Assembly: GCA_018671205.1 (NCBI GenBank) | Contig: JABHIC010000283.1 | Location: 1-19,245, forward strand | DNA length: 19,245 nt | Reading direction: 5' to 3' | DNA from: Gammaproteobacteria bacterium | Lineage (GTDB): Bacteria > Pseudomonadota > Gammaproteobacteria > GCF-002020875 | Shown here: piece by piece, positions 13,502-19,245 of the stretch | Layout: every line of letters begins with the position of its first letter | How positions within the stretch are numbered: the stretch's first letter is position 1 | The notes under the pieces: model-generated | The model's input: only the letters and a program-made list of their open reading frames with translations | The model's database searches: none | Told to the model about the DNA's origin: nothing | Position numbers and translations under genes: made by a program

Positions 13502-15395
13502 AATAGCCCGTCAACTCGGGGAGGTCCACCTCAGAGAGCTTTAGCGTAAGAGACTGATTGAGCTCTGCGGGCTGCTTAAGGCGTGCCTTACACTCCATGC
13601 CGAGGGTGGGAATCAGGAAGGTTCCCCGCTGTTTCATGCGATCCACCAGAATAGCCTCACCGCTCCAGCCGGGGTTGCGCTGTAGCCAGAGCAGGGTCCA
13701 GTGCTGGTTAGAGAAACGCTCTGCCCGGCGTACACTGCCGATCACCGCCTCTGCGGCACCCACCCGCTCCGTCAGAATCTCCCCATCCAGCAGCGGTTGC
13801 TGCTCTATCCAGCGGCGTAGCTGCTGGTGAGCCACCAGATCAAGATAACGACGCAGTGGGCTGGTCACCTGGCTATAGAGAGCCATTCCCAGACCGGAGT
13901 GAGGCTCTGGCTGGCTCTTCAGTTGACTGCGCCGGAAACGGCGGCGGAAACGGTACATCTCCGCCGGGGTTTCCGGCTGTGGATAAGGGTTGCCATTCTC
14001 ATCCCCCTCTGGAGGGGGCTGCGTAGAGTAGGGGAAGGGGATCTCATGTTGCTGGGCAAAACGGGCAGCGGCCTCACCTGCCATCAACATGAACTCGGTG
14101 ACCAGATCCCGGCTCCGCAGACGGGGGAGTGGTGTGATACTAATCTCATGGGGGTCAGGTTTGACCCGAATCTTTACCTCGGGAAGGATCAGCCGTATCG
14201 CCCCCTGCCGGCTCCGTTTTTGCTGAAAGAGGAGTGCCTTCTGGTAGAGCGGAGCAAAGGTTTCCGACTCAATTTCATGCTCCACCGCATCGTAGGTGGT
14301 CCGGGTCACACGGATCCAGCTGGTCATCACCTCAATCTCACCCACCTCTCCCTCTGCAGAGAGGGTAAAGCGGAAGGAGAGGGCGGGAGAGCGCTGCTGT
14401 AGCCCCAGCCCCAACTGCTCGGTAATGGCGGCAGGGAGCATGGAGAGCGTCCCTTCCGGGAGGTAGAGATTGGCCCCACGCGCACGAGCGGCCAGGTCGA
14501 GCGCACTATCCGCTTGCACCAGTGCCGCCACATCCGCCACATGAACCCAGAGCTGTTCTCCCTCCAGACTGATGGCATCATCCGGATCCTGATTCCCGCT
14601 GTCATCAATCGCCCAGCAGGTGAGGTGAGTCAGGTCAACCCGCTGCTCATCCGCCAGCTCAGGGATCTCTCCCTCTGCCGTAGTGGTCTCAACCCCCATC
14701 CGGATCGGATAGGGGTTAAAGAGCGGCTCCCAGTATCCGGTCTCCAGCAGCAGGTGGTGTCCACTTTCCGGGCGCTGATCCCGCCCCAGATCACGCAGGA
14801 TTCGGCTCACCTCACTTCGCCCCAGAGCCACCATCTCTACATCACTGAGTTGTTGGTAATCCTCCTCCTCTAACTGCTTGTCTCGCAAACGCTGTAGAAA
14901 GGCCTCTTTCTGCTGTTGGGCTACCGCCTTTGCGCTACGCTCTGCGTTGACCCGCGCAACACGATCTGCGGAGTAGCCCTGAATCTGTCCGGGAGTCCCG
15001 TGAAAGTAGATATCCTCGGTGACCTGTATCCAGCTGCTCCAGAGGGTGGCGGGGGTGGCCTCACCAAAAATCAGCTCACTCAACTCCTCCAGCGGGATGC
15101 ACTCCTCTCCCAGCAGCTCCCATGCCTCCTCAACCTCTCCGTTGAGAGGGGCATCACGGAGTGAGTCCAGATCGGCCAGAGAGTGAATGGGACCATCATG
15201 GAGATGTACAACATCCTTATCCCGTACCCGTCTGTTTTTTCCGTTAGCTAGCTGAATATCGATCTTGTCACTGATCAGCACTACCCGGGCCGGCCCGCTT
15301 TTATAGAGTACCAGTGCGCCAACAGAGAGTCTCCGTGAGGGGGGCTTTTTAGTCATAGCGTACAAGGATACTCCTAAATTAGATTGAGACATCAT
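13473..15395 (-). CDS. RNB-family exoribonuclease (RNase II-like)
   Basis: A predicted processive 3'-5' exoribonuclease, 640 residues from the furthest ATG (E. coli RNase II is 644). The RNB catalytic core carries AIDDSGNQDPDDAI (262-275), with acidic residues Asp264, Asp270, Asp272 and Asp273 at the metal-site positions. TSPLRRYLDL (from 511) provides the conserved arginines near the scissile phosphate. The N-terminus differs from E. coli RNase II. It starts with a small beta-rich segment (LSVGALVLYKSGPARVV) and then a segment around LSELIFGEATPATLWSSW, as in RNases II of cyanobacterial or Deinococcus type with a helix-turn-helix-like module. An S1-like C-terminal domain is plausible. The start is ambiguous: ATG 15395 has a weak GAGAG, TTG 15365 has AGGAG at 5 bases, and ATG 15356 (MTKKPPSRR) has it at 13. 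The gene is divergent from SCO1. Confidence 0.9.
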   Translation of the reverse strand: MMSQSNLGVSLYAMTKKPPSRRLSVGALVLYKSGPARVVLISDKIDIQLANGKNRRVRDKDVVHLHDGPIHSLADLDSLRDAPLNGEVEEAWELLGEECIPLEELSELIFGEATPATLWSSWIQVTEDIYFHGTPGQIQGYSADRVARVNAERSAKAVAQQQKEAFLQRLRDKQLEEEDYQQLSDVEMVALGRSEVSRILRDLGRDQRPESGHHLLLETGYWEPLFNPYPIRMGVETTTAEGEIPELADEQRVDLTHLTCWAIDDSGNQDPDDAISLEGEQLWVHVADVAALVQADSALDLAARARGANLYLPEGTLSMLPAAITEQLGLGLQQRSPALSFRFTLSAEGEVGEIEVMTSWIRVTRTTYDAVEHEIESETFAPLYQKALLFQQKRSRQGAIRLILPEVKIRVKPDPHEISITPLPRLRSRDLVTEFMLMAGEAAARFAQQHEIPFPYSTQPPPEGDENGNPYPQPETPAEMYRFRRRFRRSQLKSQPEPHSGLGMALYSQVTSPLRRYLDLVAHQQLRRWIEQQPLLDGEILTERVGAAEAVIGSVRRAERFSNQHWTLLWLQRNPGWSGEAILVDRMKQRGTFLIPTLGMECKARLKQPAELNQSLTLKLSEVDLPELTGYFQVESRSLG

Positions 15396-15441
15396 TTTGC
15401 TCTCTTCTCATCGCTCCCGACAAGGTTTACACTGTCACGTT

Positions 15442-16095
15442 ATGAAGAAATTTATGAGATACCTGATATTGATGGGGGCTATCCTGCTGACGGCGGGGTG
15501 TGAACCGCCCGCTCCGCCGGTTATGGAGGGGGCCACGGTGCTGCCGACTCCCAGGGTTTTGCAACCTTTTCAGTTGAGCCACCATGCGTTGGGCAAGTTC
15601 GGCCCTGAGCAGATAGCGGGCAACTGGACACTCTTCTTCTTTGGCTATACCCGTTGTCCGGATGTCTGCCCTACAGAGCTCTACACCCTGGCAGAGATGA
15701 TGCGTCGTATCGAGAAGAGTCCGGGTAGTGTCGAGCCTCCCCAGGTCACCTTCGTCTCCGTTGATCCACAACAAGATCTCCCCGGTGAGCTTCAGCGCTA
15801 TGCGGGTTTCTACCACCCCTCTTTTTTGGGAGTAACTGCAGAGCAGGCAGAGGTTGACCGGTTTGCCCGCAATATGGGGGCGATGTATGAACGGGTCTAT
15901 TTCTTCCAGGGTAAAGAACTCATTATCGACCCGGATGAGGGGGTTCCAGAGGGGCTGGAAAATGGTTATCTGATCAACCACTCCGCAACCATCTTCCTGA
16001 CCAATCCAAAGGGGGAGCTCCATGCGATCTTCTCAACCCCACATCAACCGGATAGTATGGTGCGTGATCTGGCTGCCATTCAATCGGCTTGGTGA
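15442..16095 (+). CDS. SCO1/SenC family copper chaperone lipoprotein
   Basis: A 217-residue protein that in characterised relatives delivers copper to the CuA site of cytochrome c oxidase or acts as a thiol-disulfide reductase. MKKFMRYLILMGAILLTAGC is a lipoprotein signal with lipobox LTAG before Cys20, so it should be anchored in the membrane facing the periplasm. The thioredoxin-like fold carries GYTRCPDVCPTEL, with copper ligands Cys72 and Cys76. The third ligand, His180, is in NHSATIFL. The start was chosen to give a proper lipoprotein signal; the upstream open frame to 15397 would bury it. The ribosome binding site is poor. The next gene overlaps its stop by one base (TGATG), and the order SCO1 then small membrane protein then yheS suggests one transcript. 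No oxidase subunits are in the window. Confidence 0.93.
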   Translation: MKKFMRYLILMGAILLTAGCEPPAPPVMEGATVLPTPRVLQPFQLSHHALGKFGPEQIAGNWTLFFFGYTRCPDVCPTELYTLAEMMRRIEKSPGSVEPPQVTFVSVDPQQDLPGELQRYAGFYHPSFLGVTAEQAEVDRFARNMGAMYERVYFFQGKELIIDPDEGVPEGLENGYLINHSATIFLTNPKGELHAIFSTPHQPDSMVRDLAAIQSAW

Positions 16096-16586
16096 TGGCT
16101 CCTCCTCGTTGGAGAGGGCTGTTGATGGCTGTCACGCTACTGACTGCACTCGTGTTGATGGCAGAAATGGCCAGCCGACTCTGGTTGACCGCCTCGGCAG
16201 AGCAGCGGATTGCGCTTCCACTGGTGGCAGGGTGTCCACTTCATCTACAGGCCTGTCGTGCGGAACTGCCCGGGGGAGGCGTCCTCACCTTTGAGATAAC
16301 GCCCAAACAGCCCAACCCCGCCGAGGCCATTGTATTAGTCGCCCGTTTTGAGGGAGTTGAGCCTGAGGCGGTTCAGGTCTCCTTTGAGGGCAAAGAGATG
16401 TATATGGGATATCTGAGTTATCCACTTCGGCGTCAACAGGAGCTAGCAGATGCCCTGCAGTTTAGTGGCAGAGGTAGCCTCTCTATCTGTATACGCTCAT
16501 TGATGGAGTGGGTAGCCAAGGTAGAGGTTCAGCTGGGTGAGGTGATCTACGAGGTTCCCTTTGAGTTTGAGACCCTTCACCAGTGA
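16095..16586 (+). CDS. Membrane-anchored hypothetical protein associated with SCO1
   Basis: A 163-residue protein with one N-terminal transmembrane helix (about residues 8-26, LLMAVTLLTALVLMAEMA) and a periplasmic beta-rich domain. The domain begins with CPLHLQAC (Cys47 and Cys54), followed by RAELPGGGVLTFEITP. It has an EMYMGY motif and ends with a GRGSLSICIRSLMEWVAKV strand containing a third cysteine. This pattern (paired Cys, PGGG, MxMG, then a C-x-x-x-MxW strand) is one I recall from unnamed gammaproteobacterial proteins encoded next to SCO1. The layout resembles FixH-like proteins, but I cannot assign that family. Methionines and cysteines near the SCO1 partner make a copper-related role plausible, but this is inference. 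The start overlaps the SCO1 stop (ATG at 16095). TTG 16089 and GTG 16092 are in frame just upstream. Confidence 0.75.
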   Translation: MAPPRWRGLLMAVTLLTALVLMAEMASRLWLTASAEQRIALPLVAGCPLHLQACRAELPGGGVLTFEITPKQPNPAEAIVLVARFEGVEPEAVQVSFEGKEMYMGYLSYPLRRQQELADALQFSGRGSLSICIRSLMEWVAKVEVQLGEVIYEVPFEFETLHQ

Positions 16587-16593
16587 TCCTAGA

Positions 16594-18480
16594 ATGATTC
16601 GTATCGATGAGCTCTCCATTCGTCGTGGTCCCCGTCTGCTCTTTGAGGGGAGCACACTTGCTATCCATCCCGGACAGAAGATTGGGGTAACGGGAGGCAA
16701 CGGTAGTGGTAAATCAAGCCTGTTTGCACTGATTCTGGGAGAGATGGCAATTGATGAGGGGCGACTGGAGCTTCCCGAGCGCTGGACAATTGCTCATGTG
16801 GCGCAGGAGACCCCCGCTCTGGAGTGCAGCGCGATTGATCTGGTAATGGACGGAGACCGTGCCTTGCGTCAACTGCAACAGGTGTTACGAGAGGCAGAAG
16901 AGGCAGAGGATGGGGTCAAACAGGGGATGCTCTATGCGGAGCTGGAGGCCATTGATGGTTTCAATGCCCGCAACCGGGCGGCCCGTCTGATGCAGGGGTT
17001 GGGCTTCAGTGTAGAGCAGGAGGAGCAGAGGGTAGAGTCATTTTCTGGTGGCTGGAGGATGCGTCTCAATCTGGCTCAGGCATTGATGGCCCGCTCCGAT
17101 CTGCTATTGCTGGATGAGCCCACCAACCACCTCGATCTGGACGCAGTATTCTGGCTGGAGGCGTGGCTGAAACAGTATAAAGGGACCCTGTTACTGATCT
17201 CTCATGATCGAGATGTACTGGATCGAGTCATTGATGGCACCATCCATATTGAGCAGCAACAGATGACGCTGACTCCGGGGAACTACAGTGCTTTCGAACG
17301 GATACGGGCAGAGCGGCTGGCCCAGCAGCAGGTGGCTCACCAGCGCCAACAGCGAGAGCGGGAACATATGCACCACTTTGTGGAGCGTTTTCGAGCCAAA
17401 GCCACCAAGGCCAAACAGGTGCAGAGTCGGATCAAGGCGTTGGAAAGGATGAAGGAGATTGCCCCGGCTCATGTGGACTCCCCCTTCCATTTTCAGTTTT
17501 TTCAGCCGCAGAAGAATCCACACCCACTGCTAACCATTGAGGAGGCCGCTGCGGGATATGGAGAGACGAGGATTCTGGACCACTTCTCCCTGACCCTTAA
17601 TCCGGGGGATCGTATTGCCCTGTTGGGACGCAACGGAGCCGGAAAGTCCACCCTGATGAAGCTGCTCTCCAATGCGCAGACCCTGTTGAGCGGAGAACGC
17701 AATGAGGCACAGGCACTGGTTGTGGGTTATTTTGCCCAGCACCAACTGGAGCTGCTCGACCTGAAGGCCTCCCCCATGCTTCATCTGCAACGCAACCATC
17801 CCGAGGCTACTGAACAGGGGTTGAGGAATTACCTGGGGGGATTTGGCTTCAACGGGGAGCGTGTCTTTGAACCGGTAGGGCCGTTTTCTGGAGGGGAGAA
17901 GGCCCGTCTGGTGTTGGCACTGATTATTTATCAACGTCCAAACCTCCTGCTACTGGATGAGCCCACCAACCATCTTGATCTGGAGATGCGTCATGCGCTG
18001 ACTGTTGCACTGCAGGCGTTTGAGGGGGCGCTGGTGGTGGTCTCCCATGATCGATATCTACTGGAAGGGGTGGCCGATCAGTTTCTGTTGGTTGCCGACC
18101 ACTGCGCCACTCCATTTGCTGGGGACCTCAATGATTATGCGGCGTGGTTGCGGAGCAGTGAACCCAGACAGAAGGGGGGCGGGCCCGCAGAAGGGGCAGT
18201 AACGGTTAGCCGTAATAAGCAGCAACGGCAGTTGGAGGCGGAACAGCGCAGAGAGCGGGTAGCACTCAAACGCAAGGTAAGCCGGTTGGAGGGAGAGATT
18301 GAAAAAATGGAGCAGCAGACAGCCGCTATTGAGGAGAGGCTCTCTGATGCGGCGCTCTATCTGGAGGAGAGTAGAGAGAAGCTGGCTCAGTTAATAAAGG
18401 AGAGGGGGCAGCTGGAGGAGGGGGTGGAGAAGCGGGAGAGTGACTTACTGCTGCTCTATGAGGCGTTGGAAAACGGATAA
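16594..18480 (+). CDS. yheS: ABC-F family ATPase YheS
   Basis: A 628-residue cytosolic protein with two ABC ATPase domains and no membrane segment. ABC-F proteins bind the ribosomal E site and influence translation. The opening MIRIDELSIRRGPRLLFEGS closely parallels E. coli YheS (MIVFSSLQIRRGVRVLLDNA), which fixes the start at 16594 over TTG 16561. Domain 1 has Walker A GGNGSGKS (34-41), signature FSGGWRMRLNLAQAL and Walker B LLLLDEPTNHLDL. The linker between domains includes RFRAKATKAKQVQSRIKALE and APAHVDSPFHF. Domain 2 has GRNGAGKST, YFAQHQLELL, FSGGEKARLVLAL and a second DEPTNHLDL. The C-terminal 110 or so residues are a charged coiled coil. The gene starts 7 bases after the previous stop without a clear ribosome binding site, which points to translational coupling. 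Confidence 0.95.
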   Translation: MIRIDELSIRRGPRLLFEGSTLAIHPGQKIGVTGGNGSGKSSLFALILGEMAIDEGRLELPERWTIAHVAQETPALECSAIDLVMDGDRALRQLQQVLREAEEAEDGVKQGMLYAELEAIDGFNARNRAARLMQGLGFSVEQEEQRVESFSGGWRMRLNLAQALMARSDLLLLDEPTNHLDLDAVFWLEAWLKQYKGTLLLISHDRDVLDRVIDGTIHIEQQQMTLTPGNYSAFERIRAERLAQQQVAHQRQQREREHMHHFVERFRAKATKAKQVQSRIKALERMKEIAPAHVDSPFHFQFFQPQKNPHPLLTIEEAAAGYGETRILDHFSLTLNPGDRIALLGRNGAGKSTLMKLLSNAQTLLSGERNEAQALVVGYFAQHQLELLDLKASPMLHLQRNHPEATEQGLRNYLGGFGFNGERVFEPVGPFSGGEKARLVLALIIYQRPNLLLLDEPTNHLDLEMRHALTVALQAFEGALVVVSHDRYLLEGVADQFLLVADHCATPFAGDLNDYAAWLRSSEPRQKGGGPAEGAVTVSRNKQQRQLEAEQRRERVALKRKVSRLEGEIEKMEQQTAAIEERLSDAALYLEESREKLAQLIKERGQLEEGVEKRESDLLLLYEALENG

Positions 18481-18504
18481 GGCAATAGTGTTTTCATAGT
18501 TGCC
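18481..18504. terminator. Imperfect hairpin between convergent yheS and ung
   Basis: GGCAATAGTG (18481-18490) and CATAGTTGCC (18495-18504) pair with one mismatch and two wobbles around a TTTT loop. The hairpin begins one base after the yheS stop and covers the end of ung. With no clear T-run after it, it is at best a weak bidirectional terminator. Confidence 0.35.
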
Positions 18505-19183
18505 ACTCAATGGGCGCTATTTTATTCTCCGTCAGATAGTGGTTGGTCTGGGAAAAGGGGTGGCTGCCAAAGAATCCACGATGGGCAGAGAGCGGGGAGG
18601 GGTGTGGCGAGCGTATCACCCGGTGGCGATGGGTATCGATCCGTGCCCCTTTTTTCTGCGCATACCCCCCCCAGAGAATAAAGACCAGATGCTCCCGTTC
18701 ACGGTTGAGATGGTCGATCACCCGATCCGTAAAGCTCTCCCACCCCTTACCCTGATGAGCGGCCGCCTGACCTGCCTCAACCGTGAGAACGGCATTGAGC
18801 AGTAGCACCCCCTGATCGGCCCAGGGGGTCAGGGTGCCGCTCTGGTTATGGATATTGAGATCGGTTGCCAACTCCTTATAAATATTGCGCAGAGAAGGGG
18901 GCGGGGGAACGCCCGCTGGTACGGAGAAACAGAGGCCATGTGCCTGCCCAGGGCCGTGGTAGGGGTCCTGCCCGATAATGACAACTTTTACCTGCTCAAA
19001 AGGGGTGTGGTTAAAGGCATTGAACCACTCGCTAGCCGGCGGGAAGAGCGTGGCTCCCTGCTCTTTTCTCTGCAACAGAAACTCGCGTAACTGCACCATA
19101 TAGGGCTGCTCAAACTCGCTTAAGAGTCGCTGTTTCCACTGCGGCTCCATCTGGATACGCTCTTCAATGTTGAGTTGAGTCAT
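18494..19183 (-). CDS. ung: Uracil-DNA glycosylase (family 1)
   Basis: This enzyme removes uracil from DNA, the first step of base excision repair. The protein has 229 residues; E. coli Ung also has 229. Motif A is GQDPYHGPGQAHGL (71-84), with the catalytic Asp73 and Tyr75, which blocks thymine. Phe86 stacks on the base. Asn130 (LLLNAVLTV) gives uracil specificity, and motif B HPSPLSAHRGFFG (from His194) supplies the catalytic histidine and the DNA-intercalating loop. All are family 1 hallmarks. The start at 19183 has a poor ribosome binding site; Met12 (19150) is an alternative that would shorten the non-conserved N-terminus. It converges on yheS with 13 bases between the stops. Confidence 0.97.
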   Translation of the reverse strand: MTQLNIEERIQMEPQWKQRLLSEFEQPYMVQLREFLLQRKEQGATLFPPASEWFNAFNHTPFEQVKVVIIGQDPYHGPGQAHGLCFSVPAGVPPPPSLRNIYKELATDLNIHNQSGTLTPWADQGVLLLNAVLTVEAGQAAAHQGKGWESFTDRVIDHLNREREHLVFILWGGYAQKKGARIDTHRHRVIRSPHPSPLSAHRGFFGSHPFSQTNHYLTENKIAPIEWQL

Positions 19184-19201
19184 AGATGGGTCTCGGATAG
19201 C

Positions 19202-19214
19202 CTAGGTTCCCTAG
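19202..19214. promoter_or_regulatory. Short palindrome upstream of ung
   Basis: CTAGG-TTC-CCTAG is a perfect 13-base inverted repeat lying 18 bases upstream of the ung ATG. It could be an operator or chance. No convincing promoter pair is visible in the remaining 62 bases before the window edge. Confidence 0.2.
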
Positions 19215-19245
19215 ACTTAATAGTGGGGCGGTGGACTCTCTTCCG

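Noticed and set aside
15427..16023. 198-codon minus-strand open frame opposite SCO1
   Set aside because: SCO1 has its lipobox, CxxxC and His on the other strand; the antisense frame matches nothing I recognise.
17101..17990. Near-identical sequences around 17106-17145 and 17950-17990
   Set aside because: These encode the two Walker B motifs (DEPTNHLDL) of the twin ATPase domains in YheS, an expected internal duplication and not a mobile repeat.
1..19245. CRISPR arrays, tRNA or rRNA genes, intact transposases, prophage genes
   Set aside because: Reading both strands I found no regularly spaced repeats, no cloverleaf-like segments and no integrase or transposase coding sequence.

Overview
This window reads as an ordinary bacterial chromosome segment, almost entirely coding, from what is most likely a gammaproteobacterium. 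The evidence is the nudF-yqiB gene pair (also adjacent in E. coli), a close YheS-type ABC-F protein, the gene families and lengths in general, and a heat-shock (sigma-32) promoter of the E. coli type ahead of htpG. I cannot name the genus. No tRNA, rRNA, CRISPR array, phage module or intact insertion sequence is visible.

Layout. Positions 1-1877 (minus strand) hold glmS, followed by the first few codons of another minus-strand gene cut by the window edge. A divergent intergenic region (1878-2033) with G-runs and a 15-bp palindrome separates glmS from a DUF302 gene. A structured, gene-poor stretch (2424-2705) leads to nudF and yqiB. Next come htpG with its heat-shock promoter, dacB (PBP4, periplasmic murein hydrolase) and a BolA/IbaG-family gene. 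htpG and dacB are separated by a long REP-like hairpin.

The most distinctive part is 7780-13481. Four tightly packed plus-strand genes encode two exported solute-binding proteins of different families (ABC_sub_bind-like and NMT1/THI5-like), a membrane histidine kinase with a large, mostly helical periplasmic sensor, and a soluble protein joining a receiver domain to an atypical LHNxGN histidine-kinase module. There is no permease, no transport ATPase and no DNA-binding output domain. The binding proteins therefore look like periplasmic co-receptors feeding a phosphorelay, by analogy with TorT/TorS, rather than parts of a transporter. This is the best candidate for an uncharacterised system here.

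From 13473 on, an RNB-family exoribonuclease (minus) overlaps the end of the signalling operon tail to tail and is divergent from a SCO1/SenC copper-chaperone gene. SCO1 is followed, with a one-base stop/start overlap, by a small membrane protein with paired cysteines, and then by yheS (ribosome-associated ABC-F ATPase). The window closes with ung (uracil-DNA glycosylase) on the minus strand, convergent with yheS.
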